Source: Clostridioides sp. ES-S-0010-02
GTDB lineage: Bacteria > Bacillota > Clostridia > Peptostreptococcales > Peptostreptococcaceae
NCBI GenBank assembly: GCA_020641055.1
Contig: CP067345.1
Coordinates: forward strand, 3,527,317-3,591,316
DNA: 64,000 bases
Reading direction: 5' to 3'
Shown here: in pieces, positions 1-9,640 of the stretch
Layout of the letters: each line of letters starts with the position of its first letter
Position numbering within the stretch: the stretch's first letter is position 1
The notes under the pieces: generated by a model
Databases searched by the model: none
What the model saw: the letters and a program-made list of their open reading frames with translations, nothing else
What the model was told of the DNA's origin: nothing
Made by a program: the position numbers and the translations under genes

Positions 1-383
1 ATTACAACTTGCACACCACTCTTTAGAGATTTTATTTGTCTATCTATTGGTTGACCACCATATATAGGTAATGTCTTTATTCCGTGCGAGTATTTAGCTA
101 GTTTTCTTATTTCTGTAGATACTTGTATTGCAAGCTCTCTTGTTGGGCAAAGTACTACAGCTTGTAAACTTCTATTATTTGGGTCTATTGTTTCTAGTAT
201 AGGTATACTAAAAGCTGCTGTTTTCCCCGTACCAGTTTGTGCTTGTCCTATAACGTCTTTACCTGACAAAATTGCAGGTATAGACTGTGCTTGTATAGGA
301 GATGGCTCTTCAAACCCCATTTCAGCTATAGCTTTTTTTATTCCCTCACTTATTGGTAAATCTTCAAACTTTGTTATATTCAT
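1..383 (-). CDS. DEAD-box ATP-dependent RNA helicase, N-terminal part (partial)
   Basis: The amino-terminal ~127 residues of a DEAD-box RNA helicase, which unwinds RNA duplexes using ATP in ribosome assembly or mRNA turnover. Translating the reverse complement shows a Q-motif region (FEEPSPIQAQSIP), the Walker A motif AQTGTGKT, motif Ia (PTRELA) and the GGQ element. The DEAD box, SAT motif and C-terminal RecA domain lie outside the window. The ATG at 383 is preceded by GGAGAGGA. The gene is incomplete only because of the window edge. Which paralogue it is cannot be told from this fragment. Confidence 0.9.
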   Translation of the reverse strand, partial: MNITKFEDLPISEGIKKAIAEMGFEEPSPIQAQSIPAILSGKDVIGQAQTGTGKTAAFSIPILETIDPNNRSLQAVVLCPTRELAIQVSTEIRKLAKYSHGIKTLPIYGGQPIDRQIKSLKSGVQVV

Positions 384-473
384 ATATTATTCCTCTCCGT
401 TATCAATTAATCTTAACCTATCCATTATATACTTTTTTAGGATATTCTGCAATTAATATTTTTAACAGTATGA

Positions 474-1469
474 TTAAATAATATACATAAAATACAAAAT
501 TGATATATATATAAAATATGTAAATAACATTAATACACCTTGTAGTCTACTAAGTCTATTTGATTTAAGAGTTGGTACTATTACTAATAACAATAATAAT
601 ATCATGAATGGTATATCAAGTTTTCTATTTTGAGATAATATTGGTATGTTATTTGGTATTGCTGATACAGCTATTACTGATACTATATTCAATATATTTG
701 CACCCAGAATATTTCCTACAGATATTTCATGATGATTTTTTCTTATGGCAGTAATTGAAGACACTATCTCTGGTAAAGAAGTTCCAAGTGCTATTATAGT
801 CAAACTCACTATACCTTGAGGTATATTAAGAAAACTAGCTATTCTTACACCACTCTCTATAAGAATTTGAGAACCTATTATCATCATTATTAAACCTGTA
901 GCAAAAAGTATTAGTATTTTTATAATTTCTGCTATAGAAAAACCTCTGTACTGTTTACTCTTCTTTATAGGTATTTCTTTAATAGTATCTTTTTGAATAC
1001 CTCTATTTTTAGTATTCGATTTTCCTACAACACTCTTATAGTTATTAACCATATAAAAAATCAATATTATTATAAGTAATAATGAATCTCCTCTTGTTAT
1101 AACTCCATCTAACCCCAATAAAATTAAAACTATAACAGATACTATTAATAGTAAAGACTTAGAAAAAAACATTTTTTTATCTACATTAAATGGACTTAGA
1201 AAAACAACTAAACCTAATGCTAACCCTGTATTACATATTATAGAACCAATTGCATTTCCTAAACTCATTGTAGTGTGACCATCAATAGAAGCAAGTAATG
1301 ACACTGTAAATTCAGGCAATGTTGTTGCAAAACTAACAATAGTTGCTCCAAGTATAATTTCTGAAATATTCGTTTTTCTACCTATCTCTACAGTACAATT
1401 TATAAAGATATCTGCGCCTTTAGTAATTAATAGGAAACCTACTAAAAATAATATCACTGTGATAAACAA
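474..1469 (-). CDS. CaCA-family Ca2+/Na+ exchanger (YrbG-like)
   Basis: Inner-membrane cation exchanger of the Ca2+/cation antiporter family. Two homologous halves are visible, each with the alpha-repeat signature (GATIVSFATTLPEF near the N-terminus; IALGTSLPEIVSS in the second half), separated by a charged cytoplasmic loop. About ten hydrophobic segments are present, and ~331 residues is normal for the bacterial family. I place the start at the TTG at 1469 because GGGGGAGGTGA sits 4-6 bases upstream. An in-frame ATG at 1502 lies upstream of that SD and has none of its own. The gene is divergent from pflB across ~360 bases. Ion specificity cannot be read from sequence. Confidence 0.85.
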   Translation of the reverse strand: MFITVILFLVGFLLITKGADIFINCTVEIGRKTNISEIILGATIVSFATTLPEFTVSLLASIDGHTTMSLGNAIGSIICNTGLALGLVVFLSPFNVDKKMFFSKSLLLIVSVIVLILLGLDGVITRGDSLLLIIILIFYMVNNYKSVVGKSNTKNRGIQKDTIKEIPIKKSKQYRGFSIAEIIKILILFATGLIMMIIGSQILIESGVRIASFLNIPQGIVSLTIIALGTSLPEIVSSITAIRKNHHEISVGNILGANILNIVSVIAVSAIPNNIPILSQNRKLDIPFMILLLLLVIVPTLKSNRLSRLQGVLMLFTYFIYISILYFMYII

Positions 1470-1691
1470 TATATCACCTCCCCCTATTAAATAAATATTC
1501 AAGTTATCAAGATGTATGCTTTTTCTTTTTTGTACTGAGATTTATTTATTTCTAATTTATAATTTTTTCAAATATTACCTTATTATTTTAGATATTTATT
1601 TGTTTCATTTTATTAATATATGGGTATAATTTCATCACATTACTAACATATAATTTGTTTTATACTTTAAAACGACATTTTTTTATTTTTC

Positions 1692-1720
1692 TTGTATACA
1701 GAATACGCATAATATGTTAT
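1692..1720 (+). promoter_or_regulatory. Candidate sigma-A promoter for pflB
   Basis: TTGTAT at 1692-1697 and TGTTAT at 1715-1720, separated by 17 bases, lie about 110 bases before pflB. The rest of 1470-1829 is AT-rich with no gene. The -10 is imperfect, so this is only a candidate. Confidence 0.3.
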
Positions 1721-1829
1721 TATTATATTAGAAAATATATTTTTAAAAAAATATATAAAACAAATTAAGTATATAAAAATTAATTTTAACAACATTATTT
1801 ATCATTTAAATCTAAGGAGGAAATACTTA

Positions 1830-4061
1830 ATGAATGCATGGCAAGGATTTAAAACAGGAAGATGGACTAAAGAAGTAAATGTCAGAGAGTTTATACAATT
1901 AAACTATTCTCCATATGAAGGAAATGACTCTTTCTTAGCTGGTGCTACTGAAAACACTAAAAAACTATGGGACAAAGCAATGGTCTTATTTAAAAAAGAA
2001 AGAGAAAATGGTGGTACTTTAGATGTAGATACAAAAACTATTTCTGGAATAGCTGCATATGCTCCAGGATATTTAGATAAAGTATTAGAAACAATAGTTG
2101 GATTACAAACGGATGCCCCTTTAAAAAGAGCGGTTATGCCATATGGTGGTATAAAAATGGTTGAAAATTCATGTGATGCTTTTGGATATGAATTAGACCC
2201 TGAAATAAAAGAAATATTTACTAAATATAGAAAAACACATAACCAAGGAGTCTTTGATGCATATACTCCAGAAATGAGAGCTGCTAGAAAATCTGGTATA
2301 ATAACAGGTCTTCCAGATGCTTATGGTAGAGGTAGAATAATAGGTGACTATAGAAGAGTTGCTTTATATGGTGTTGATGCCTTAATAGAAGATAAAATTG
2401 AACAAAAGAAATCGTTAGAAGTTTCTTGCATGGATGAAGAAGTTATAAGACTAAGAGAAGAAATAACTGAACAAATATCAGCTTTAAATGAACTTAAAAA
2501 GATGGCTGAATCTTATGGCTTTGATATATCAAAACCAGCAACTAACTCAAAAGAAGCTGTACAATGGTTATACTTTGGTTATTTAGCTGCTGTTAAAGAC
2601 CAAAATGGTGCTGCAATGTCTTTAGGTAGAACGTCTACTTTCCTAGATATATACTTTGAAAGAGATTTAAAAGCTGGAACAGTGACAGAAGAAGAATTAC
2701 AAGAATATATGGACCATTTTGTTATGAAATTAAGAATGGTTAAATTCTTAAGAACTCCTGATTACAACAATTTATTCTCTGGAGACCCAACTTGGGTAAC
2801 TGAGTGTATAGGAGGTATGGGAGTAGATGGTAGAACATTAGTTACTAAAAACTCATTTAGAATGTTAAATACTCTATATACATTAGGACCATCACCAGAA
2901 CCAAACTTAACAGTTTTATGGTCAACTAGATTACCTCAAGGATTCAAAGATTTCTGTTCTAAGGTATCTATAGATACAAGTTCAGTTCAATATGAAAATG
3001 ATGATTTAATGAGACCATACTGGGGAGACGATTACGGTATAGCTTGTTGTGTATCTGCAATGAAAATAGGTAAACAAATGCAGTTCTTCGGAGCTAGAGT
3101 TAACTTAGCAAAAACTTTATTATATGCTATAAATGGTGGTATTGATGAAAAATCTGGTGCTCAAGTTGGACCAAGATTTGAGCCTATAACTTCTGAGTAT
3201 TTAGACTTTGATGAAGTTATGAGTAAATTTGAACCATTTACTGATTGGTTAGCAAACTTATATGTAAATACTTTAAATGTAATACATTATATGCATGATA
3301 AATACTCTTATGAAGCATTAGAGATGGCATTACATGATAGAGATATATTTAGAACTATGGCTTGTGGTATGGCTGGATTATCAGTTTGTGCGGATTCATT
3401 ATCTGCTATAAAACATGCTAAAGTTAAGACTATCAGAAATGAACAAGGAATAGCTGTTGATTTCGAAATAGAAGGAGATTATCCAAAATACGGAAACAAC
3501 GATGATAGAGTTGATAGTATAGCTGTAGAGCTAGTTGAAAGCTTCATGAATAAGATAAGAAAAAATAAAACTTATAGAAATTCTTATCCTACTCAATCTA
3601 TACTTACAATAACTTCAAATGTTGTTTATGGTAAGAAAACTGGTAATACACCAGATGGTAGAAGAGCTGGTGCTCCATTTGCTCCTGGTGCAAACCCAAT
3701 GCATGGTAGAGATACTAATGGTGCTTTAGCTTCATTATCTTCAGTTGCTAAATTACCATATGAGCATGCTCAAGATGGTATATCTAATACTTTCTCTATA
3801 GTACCTGGTGCTTTAGGAAAAGATATGGATGAAAGAATAAATAATCTTTCTGCAATGATGGATGGTTACTTCGCTCAAAATGCTCATCACTTAAATGTTA
3901 ATGTATTTGATAGAGCTACTTTAGAAGATGCTATGGAACATCCAGAAGAATATCCACAATTAACTATAAGAGTTTCTGGATATGCAGTTAACTTCATAAA
4001 ATTAACTAAAGAACAACAATTAGATGTTATAAACAGAACATTCCACGGTAAAATGGCTTAG
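1830..4061 (+). CDS. pflB: Pyruvate formate-lyase (formate C-acetyltransferase)
   Basis: Glycyl-radical enzyme that converts pyruvate and CoA to acetyl-CoA and formate in the anaerobic cytoplasm. The 743 residues match the usual PFL length. Diagnostic features are the adjacent active-site cysteines C406-C407 (GIACCVSAM) and the C-terminal glycyl radical loop RVSGYAVNF with the radical Gly at 717. The Cys-Cys pair separates true PFL from diol dehydratases and other glycyl-radical enzymes, which have a single cysteine. The ATG at 1830 follows TAAGGAGGAAA. The activase gene is immediately downstream, beyond a hairpin terminator. Formate made here could enter the Wood-Ljungdahl methyl branch through Fhs encoded later in the window (inference). 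Confidence 0.95.
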   Translation: MNAWQGFKTGRWTKEVNVREFIQLNYSPYEGNDSFLAGATENTKKLWDKAMVLFKKERENGGTLDVDTKTISGIAAYAPGYLDKVLETIVGLQTDAPLKRAVMPYGGIKMVENSCDAFGYELDPEIKEIFTKYRKTHNQGVFDAYTPEMRAARKSGIITGLPDAYGRGRIIGDYRRVALYGVDALIEDKIEQKKSLEVSCMDEEVIRLREEITEQISALNELKKMAESYGFDISKPATNSKEAVQWLYFGYLAAVKDQNGAAMSLGRTSTFLDIYFERDLKAGTVTEEELQEYMDHFVMKLRMVKFLRTPDYNNLFSGDPTWVTECIGGMGVDGRTLVTKNSFRMLNTLYTLGPSPEPNLTVLWSTRLPQGFKDFCSKVSIDTSSVQYENDDLMRPYWGDDYGIACCVSAMKIGKQMQFFGARVNLAKTLLYAINGGIDEKSGAQVGPRFEPITSEYLDFDEVMSKFEPFTDWLANLYVNTLNVIHYMHDKYSYEALEMALHDRDIFRTMACGMAGLSVCADSLSAIKHAKVKTIRNEQGIAVDFEIEGDYPKYGNNDDRVDSIAVELVESFMNKIRKNKTYRNSYPTQSILTITSNVVYGKKTGNTPDGRRAGAPFAPGANPMHGRDTNGALASLSSVAKLPYEHAQDGISNTFSIVPGALGKDMDERINNLSAMMDGYFAQNAHHLNVNVFDRATLEDAMEHPEEYPQLTIRVSGYAVNFIKLTKEQQLDVINRTFHGKMA

Positions 4062-4118
4062 TCTTTAAATTTTTATACTTTAGCTAAGATTACTACTGTG
4101 TAGAAAATAAAAATAAAT

Positions 4119-4164
4119 GGCTATCTTATACTTGAATTATTTCTGGTATAAGATGGCCTTTTTT
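4119..4164 (+). terminator. Intrinsic terminator between pflB and its activase
   Basis: GGCTATCTTATAC at 4119-4131 pairs with GTATAAGATGGCC at 4146-4158 (one G-U pair) and is followed by six T. It lies inside the pflB-pflA pair, so activase expression would depend on partial read-through or a separate promoter. Confidence 0.85.
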
Positions 4165-4220
4165 AGAGAAATATTATAACTATTAATAAAGTTATCAAAA
4201 TATATTGTGAGGTGAACTCT

Positions 4221-4955
4221 ATGATTAAGGGAAAAGTACACTCTATAGAAACATTTGGTACTGTAGATGGTCCAGGAATAAGATACATACTATTCTTTCA
4301 AGGATGTCCTCTTAGATGCAAATACTGTCATAATAGAGATACATGGGATACCAAATCTGGAAAAGAATATACAGTTGATGAAATAATAACTGATGCTCTT
4401 AAGTATACTTCTTTTATGAAGTTTTCTGGTGGAGGTATTACTGCTTCTGGTGGCGAGTCTACTCTTCAACCAGAGTTTTTAAGTGAGCTATTTAAAAAAG
4501 CTAAAGAAAATAACATACACACTTGTCTAGATACATCTGGATTTGTAGATATAGAAACTATAGACTCAGTTTTAGATAATACTGACTTAGTTTTGCTTGA
4601 TTTAAAACATATGGTTGAAGAAAAATCTATTGATTTGACTGGTGTGGGTATGGATAAAGCTTTAAAACTTGCTAAACACTTAGAATCAAGAAATATTCCA
4701 GTATGGATAAGACATGTTTTAGTTCCTGGAATTACTGATGATATAGACAACTTAGAAAAATTAGGTAAATTCGTTGCTACATTAAAAAATGTAGAGAGAT
4801 TCGAATTACTGCCATATCATTCTATGGGAATACACAAATGGGAAAATCTAGGTATTGATTATGAATTAAAAGATGTTCCTGATGCTACCAAAGAAGATAT
4901 TAAAAAAGCTAGTGAAATAATCTCTAAGTTTGGAGCAAAAGTGTATAATAGCTAA
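4221..4955 (+). CDS. pflA: Pyruvate formate-lyase activating enzyme (radical SAM)
   Basis: Radical SAM enzyme that abstracts hydrogen from the PFL glycine to create the catalytic radical. It has the CX3CX2C cluster motif at C29, C33 and C36 (GCPLRCKYC), preceded by the family element ETFGTVDGPGIR, and the GGGIT/GGES SAM-binding segment. The 244 residues match PflA. I choose the ATG at 4221 because TGAGGTGA at 4208-4215 is correctly spaced for it; the in-frame GTG at 4212 falls within that SD. The neighbouring substrate PFL supports the assignment over other glycyl-radical activases, as does the lack of the extra 8Fe ferredoxin insert seen in GRE activases of the diol-dehydratase type. Confidence 0.95.
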   Translation: MIKGKVHSIETFGTVDGPGIRYILFFQGCPLRCKYCHNRDTWDTKSGKEYTVDEIITDALKYTSFMKFSGGGITASGGESTLQPEFLSELFKKAKENNIHTCLDTSGFVDIETIDSVLDNTDLVLLDLKHMVEEKSIDLTGVGMDKALKLAKHLESRNIPVWIRHVLVPGITDDIDNLEKLGKFVATLKNVERFELLPYHSMGIHKWENLGIDYELKDVPDATKEDIKKASEIISKFGAKVYNS

Positions 4956-4986
4956 TACTACTTGAGATTAATAGTTATCACAATAA

Positions 4987-5036
4987 AATAAGGTAAAATA
5001 TAAGATTTAAAAAACCTTATATTTTACCTTATTTTT
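4987..5036. terminator. Strong bidirectional terminator between pflA and the EAL gene
   Basis: A perfect 18-bp inverted repeat (4987-5004 with 5016-5033, loop 11) is flanked by T-rich sequence on both strands. It sits between convergent genes and can end transcripts from either side. Confidence 0.9.
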
Positions 5037-5057
5037 AGTATACTTTATCTACACTCA

Positions 5058-6728
5058 TCAATTTGATAATTGAAGTCTATAAAACTCAGATGCACTTACA
5101 GGTCTACCAAATAAAAAACCTTGAATAATATCTACACCTAAACTCTTCACTATATTGTATTCTTCATAGGACTCAATACCTTCAACACAAACTTTTAAGT
5201 TGATAATATGAGCTAATTTAATAATATATTCTAGGAAGGTATGTTCATAACTATTATATGTAATATTCTTAACAAAACTTCTTTCAATCTTTATTATATT
5301 AACAGATAACTCTTTAAGATAATTTAAAGATGAATATCCAGTACCAAAATCATCAATTGCAATATGTACTCCAATACTTTTTAAACTAATAAACTTATCA
5401 TTCAATAAATTTATATCTGGTACCCAACAATTCTCTGTTAATTCTAAAATTAAAAATTCAGGTTTTAATTGATATTCTATCAAACATTCTATTATAAAAT
5501 CTCTAAAAAAATCTTCCTTTAGTTGAATATATGATACATTTACAGATATCTTGAAATCTGGATTTACTTTATGCCATTCTTTACACTGTTTTACAGCCTT
5601 TTTTATAATCCACTTTCCTACTGGTATAATTAGATTACTTTGTTCTAGTATTGGTATAAATTCAACAGGAGATACTTCTCCATAAGTATTTGAATGCCAT
5701 CTCAAAAGTGCCTCTGCCCCTATGACATTTTTGTTAAATGCATCTACCTGTGGCTGGAAAAATAATTCAAGGTCATTAAAATCATTTTCAACACACTCTC
5801 TCAACTTCTGTTGCATTGAAATTACTTTTAACTTATTTTCATAGAGTTCTTTTGAAAAAAACTTCATTCTATTTTTACCACCAATTTTTGCGATATCTAA
5901 CGCAATATCAGCATGTTTAAATAAGTCCAAATAATTATCTCCATCTTCTGGATACATAGCAACCCCCGCAGTTATTGTACAATAATATTTATTTGATTCG
6001 ATTTCATGCTGAGTATTTGTATACAATTGTATTTTTTCATATAAATTTTCTATAGTTTCTTTATTGCACATAGGGTAAAAAAATGCAAATTCGTCTCCAT
6101 CTAATCTGTACAATCTAACATCCTTAGGTAAATATTCTAAAACTTCTGTAGCAATTGCACGCAAAACCTTGTCACCATAAGAGTGTCCATATTTCTCATT
6201 TATATTTTTAAAATTATCAATATCCATGATAAACATAGCTCCACTTGTATAGATTTTCTCTTTTGTAATACAATTCATTCTGTATTCAAATTGTTCTCTA
6301 TTCCATGTCCCTGTGATAGAATCAAATTTATTCTTTTCGCCTATATTCTTTATCCTACCAACCATAATTATAGTTTTTTTATCATCTGATACATAAGCTT
6401 TACCTCTACAAGAAACCCATACTATCTCTTCATACTTGTTTATTAATCTATACTCTAAATTGTGTTCATCCTTTTCTCCATTTAGCAAGACTTGTATATC
6501 GTCTTTCCACACTTGAACATCATCTGGATAAATAATTTTGCTCCAACAATCGACTAAATCATATTCTATATCTTTACTTAGATTAAATTCATCAAAAACG
6601 GTTGAGGATATTTTAAAATTATTCTTATTTATATCCCAAAAAAAAATATAATCTTCTGTATTTTGAGATAAAAGTTCAAAGAAAATTTCTACCTGATTTA
6701 AATCTAAAGAGTTTAGTTCTTCTCTCAT
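5058..6728 (-). CDS. PAS-GGDEF(degenerate)-EAL protein, predicted c-di-GMP phosphodiesterase
   Basis: Soluble cyclic-di-GMP signalling protein of 556 residues. A PAS-like domain (about 15-135) is followed by a GGDEF domain whose signature is degenerate (DGDEF near residue 210), then a complete EAL domain (EALLR near 340, then ELTEN, DDFGTGYSS, KIERSF, EGIE, QGFLFGRP). Intact EAL metal and catalytic residues with a changed GGDEF motif predict hydrolysis of c-di-GMP to pGpG. By analogy with Caulobacter PdeA the GGDEF part may bind GTP as an activator (inference). No membrane segments. ATG at 6728 follows AGGGGGAA. From memory this corresponds to CD0757 of strain 630, reported as an active phosphodiesterase. 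It lies next to surface-protein genes, which are typical c-di-GMP targets. Confidence 0.9.
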   Translation of the reverse strand: MREELNSLDLNQVEIFFELLSQNTEDYIFFWDINKNNFKISSTVFDEFNLSKDIEYDLVDCWSKIIYPDDVQVWKDDIQVLLNGEKDEHNLEYRLINKYEEIVWVSCRGKAYVSDDKKTIIMVGRIKNIGEKNKFDSITGTWNREQFEYRMNCITKEKIYTSGAMFIMDIDNFKNINEKYGHSYGDKVLRAIATEVLEYLPKDVRLYRLDGDEFAFFYPMCNKETIENLYEKIQLYTNTQHEIESNKYYCTITAGVAMYPEDGDNYLDLFKHADIALDIAKIGGKNRMKFFSKELYENKLKVISMQQKLRECVENDFNDLELFFQPQVDAFNKNVIGAEALLRWHSNTYGEVSPVEFIPILEQSNLIIPVGKWIIKKAVKQCKEWHKVNPDFKISVNVSYIQLKEDFFRDFIIECLIEYQLKPEFLILELTENCWVPDINLLNDKFISLKSIGVHIAIDDFGTGYSSLNYLKELSVNIIKIERSFVKNITYNSYEHTFLEYIIKLAHIINLKVCVEGIESYEEYNIVKSLGVDIIQGFLFGRPVSASEFYRLQLSN

Positions 6729-6761
6729 CTTTTCCCCCTACAATATAAGTAATATAGTAAG

Positions 6762-6804
6762 ATTATAACCCTACTTATAATAAAAATAAAAGTAGGGTTA
6801 TAAT
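6762..6804. repeat. Perfect 15-bp inverted repeat between EAL gene and cell-wall protein gene
   Basis: ATTATAACCCTACTT at 6762-6776 pairs exactly with 6790-6804, with a 13-base loop. It follows the stop of the cell-wall protein gene by about 50 bases and precedes the EAL gene start by about 35. Neither strand has a clear T-run after it, so it is a weak terminator, an mRNA 3' stabiliser or an operator. Confidence 0.6.
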
Positions 6805-6855
6805 TTATTACTATTGGTGTAGTTTAATCAACAAAATATTCTTATTTAGATTATA

Positions 6856-9471
6856 CTATTTTACTAATTTTTTTATCTCATTAAATGCATCTTCATTTCC
6901 ATTTCCTCCTACCTTAGTTATCTTATCAAATTTCTTACTTTTAACTAAAGTTTTTTGAGACTCATCAAGTGATTTTGCTACAATCATTACTGGCGATTTA
7001 TTTTTACCTGCTAAAACACCTACTGTTAAAGCATCTATTAAATCATTTTCTCTTAACATCCCATTTTTTGTTACATAAAGATTTCTTAGTTCTTTATCCT
7101 TATAAAACTCTTCTATTACTTTTGAATTTGTTTTATTTCTATCTTCTCCACCTATTCTCTTTGGATTTGGAAATTGTTTTTCTATAGATTTTGGCAAAGA
7201 AGTTTCTCCTCCTATAATATAAGATTTTGATATTTCTTCTTCATCTATAAATTTTTTAATAGATATCATCTCATTTTTTACATTTGTAAGAATTATTGGA
7301 GTTTTATTTTGTGCTGAAATACCACCAACACTTATTGCATCTGCTAATCCATCGTGTCCATTGACTACAGATACTTTTTCTACATCTACTATTTTATCTA
7401 TTTCTTTAGCAAGTTTTAGAGAAGTTGAATATCTATCCACTCCACCTATTCTTACAATAGTAAACCCTTTTAATTTTAATTCTTTTTCTAAATCGGAACT
7501 TAATGTATTTTCTCCACCTATTATATAAATATTTTTTGCTTTTAATCTTTTTATCTCTGCTTCTGTATTTGTATTTAATTTATTTTTTTCAGTTAATAAA
7601 ATAGGTGCATTTTTAGTAGATGAAAATGGAGTTGCTGATAGGGCATCTGGTATTGATGTACTATTTACTAGTATCACATTTTCAGCTGATTCAAAACCTC
7701 TTTTACTTATTTTTATAGCAGTTTCATATCTATCATCACCTGTCAAATTTTCTTCTGATGGGCTAGTTGTATTAGTAGATGAGCCTCCACTACTTCCACC
7801 ACTACTTCCTCCACTATTTCCACCTGAATTATCATCTCCACCTGAATTATCAGATATCTTTTCCCATTGAGCATAAAGTGTTATATTATCATCAACATTA
7901 ATTATCTCACTTCCATCACCTTTATATGGAGTTCCACTACCATCTGGTTTTGTATTCCATCCAATAAATTTGTATCCTTCTTTTGTAAGATTTCCTGTAT
8001 TCGCTTTTACACTTGTATTTGCATTTCCATCATGCAGTTCATCTTCAGGTACATCTCCTTGTCCACCATTATTTTCATATTTAACTCTGTATTTATCTGT
8101 CCAAAATGCATAAAGGGTTGTATTTATATCCTTTATGTTAAACTTTTCTCCTGATTTATATCTACTGCCTGTATCATCTGCTTTTGTACTCCAATAAAAA
8201 TTTCCTCCTCTACCAGAGGGTGCTACTAAACCATTATCACCAAGTACAGTAACTTCATCTCCTTTTCCATATACATTATTATCTATTGGAGCTGTACCTG
8301 TACTTCCATTTTTATCATATGTTATTCTACATTCCTCTTTCCATTGTGCAAATAAAGTTGTATTTTTCGTAAGGTTAAATTTATCACCATCTCTGTATGA
8401 AGTCCCTTCACCATTATTTTTTGTATTCCATCCCATAAATATTGATCCAACTTTAGATGGTATCTGGCTTGTAACAGTTACTTCAGCGCCTTTTTTATGT
8501 TTTTCTTCTGATATACTTCCTGCTCCTCCATTTAAGTTATAATCTAATTTATATCCCCATTGTGCATATATTGTATCTCCTGAGATATCTGGCGGAATAG
8601 GGTCTCCTTCTTTAAAAGATGTACCACTTCCATCTTCTTCTGTATTCCACCCTATGAATTCTTCATCACCATTGATAAGTCCACCTGACCCTGGGAATTT
8701 GTCAGCCTCTCCTGGTTTTGGCAAATCTGGAAGTGCACCTGTTCCTCCATTACCATCCAGTTGCAAATCATACTCCCATTGTGCATAAAGTTCTATGTTA
8801 AAATTGTCATACCTGTCTAATAATACCTTAAAACTTGAGCCTAAATTATAAGATTTTCCTGTGCCATCAGCTTTTGTATTCCATTTTGTAAGTTTATAAT
8901 TTGTTTTTTTAAGGCTACCTTCATTTTCTTTAATTTGCAAATTATCATTCTGATGATACTTATTTGAATCTGATGGAACATTACCTGAAGTATTTCCATT
9001 TCCATTATATCTTACCTGTAAAAAGTCTGGAACCCAAATAGCATAAAGTGTTATATCTCTGTCTATATCCATTCCTGCTAGCTGTTCTCCTTCTGAATAT
9101 GGTTGAGTACCACTTGCCAAATGGTCCCTTGAGACACTCCAAGCATTACTATGATAGTTTCCTCTTGTAAGGTTGCTACTTAGTGCTAAATAAGAACTAA
9201 AGTCATCAAGGTTATATACTTTTGGACCTGTTATTACTGGTCCAGAAATAAACGTTCCTCCACTAAGTATAGCTTCATTTATTGTTCCTCCAGTAGCTCC
9301 ATTATCATCATAAGTTATTGTAATATTATTAACTCTCCTTAAGCTTTTATCTTGAATCTGCTTATTAAATATCTTATTTAAATCATAATCAGCAAAAACA
9401 TTTGAATAATTTAAAGGAATTATAGCAAATGTAAGTATGCATATAGTTAACTTTTTTAACTTTTGATTCAT
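6856..9471 (-). CDS. Cell wall-binding protein with InlB-type B-repeats and three CWB2 repeats
   Basis: Secreted surface protein of ~871 residues. A Sec signal peptide (about 1-27) is followed by six Listeria-Bacteroides (InlB B / Flg_new) repeats between about 38 and 537. Each starts with a YxxNG-type strand and ends in (L/I)YAxW, usually with an internal GWNTK-type motif. A Gly/Ser/Asn-rich linker (about 540-562) leads to three CWB2 repeats (about 577-871) with TGDDRYETA, IGGVDRYSTS and IGGEDRNKT starts. CWB2 repeats hold C. difficile proteins to the wall through the polysaccharide PSII, so no LPxTG is needed. I choose ATG at 9471, after GGAGGAGGGG. An adhesin or structural role is likely; no enzymatic domain is seen. 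I do not recall a cwp gene here in strain 630. Confidence 0.9.
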   Translation of the reverse strand: MNQKLKKLTICILTFAIIPLNYSNVFADYDLNKIFNKQIQDKSLRRVNNITITYDDNGATGGTINEAILSGGTFISGPVITGPKVYNLDDFSSYLALSSNLTRGNYHSNAWSVSRDHLASGTQPYSEGEQLAGMDIDRDITLYAIWVPDFLQVRYNGNGNTSGNVPSDSNKYHQNDNLQIKENEGSLKKTNYKLTKWNTKADGTGKSYNLGSSFKVLLDRYDNFNIELYAQWEYDLQLDGNGGTGALPDLPKPGEADKFPGSGGLINGDEEFIGWNTEEDGSGTSFKEGDPIPPDISGDTIYAQWGYKLDYNLNGGAGSISEEKHKKGAEVTVTSQIPSKVGSIFMGWNTKNNGEGTSYRDGDKFNLTKNTTLFAQWKEECRITYDKNGSTGTAPIDNNVYGKGDEVTVLGDNGLVAPSGRGGNFYWSTKADDTGSRYKSGEKFNIKDINTTLYAFWTDKYRVKYENNGGQGDVPEDELHDGNANTSVKANTGNLTKEGYKFIGWNTKPDGSGTPYKGDGSEIINVDDNITLYAQWEKISDNSGGDDNSGGNSGGSSGGSSGGSSTNTTSPSEENLTGDDRYETAIKISKRGFESAENVILVNSTSIPDALSATPFSSTKNAPILLTEKNKLNTNTEAEIKRLKAKNIYIIGGENTLSSDLEKELKLKGFTIVRIGGVDRYSTSLKLAKEIDKIVDVEKVSVVNGHDGLADAISVGGISAQNKTPIILTNVKNEMISIKKFIDEEEISKSYIIGGETSLPKSIEKQFPNPKRIGGEDRNKTNSKVIEEFYKDKELRNLYVTKNGMLRENDLIDALTVGVLAGKNKSPVMIVAKSLDESQKTLVKSKKFDKITKVGGNGNEDAFNEIKKLVK

Positions 9472-9524
9472 CAAACCCCTCCTCCTCATATACAAAATGA
9501 TTTTATTTTTCATTTTGTAAAACA

Positions 9525-9559
9525 AAGAAATACTGATAAAATCTATATCAGTATTTCTT
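9525..9559 (-). terminator. Terminator downstream of the MucBP-like gene
   Basis: A perfect 14-bp stem (9525-9538 with 9546-9559) is followed on the minus strand by TTGTTTT. It lies just before the SD of the CWB2 protein gene, so the two surface genes are likely separate transcripts. Confidence 0.65.
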
Positions 9560-9566
9560 ATAACTA

Positions 9567-9607
9567 CTAGAATCTTATTCTTATATAAATATTAAATAAG
9601 ATTCTAG
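9567..9607. repeat. Second perfect inverted repeat in the same gap
   Basis: CTAGAATCTTATT at 9567-9579 pairs with 9595-9607. Together with the hairpin at 9525-9559 it gives two adjacent hairpins after the upstream gene's stop. There is no T-run directly after this one. Confidence 0.6.
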
Positions 9608-9640
9608 CTTATAAATTACAATAATAAACAACTTACAGTA

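Noticed and set aside
1775-1792. Rex-like operator before pflB
   Set aside because: Only the right half (TTAACAA) matches; the left half is AAAAATT rather than TTGTTAA.
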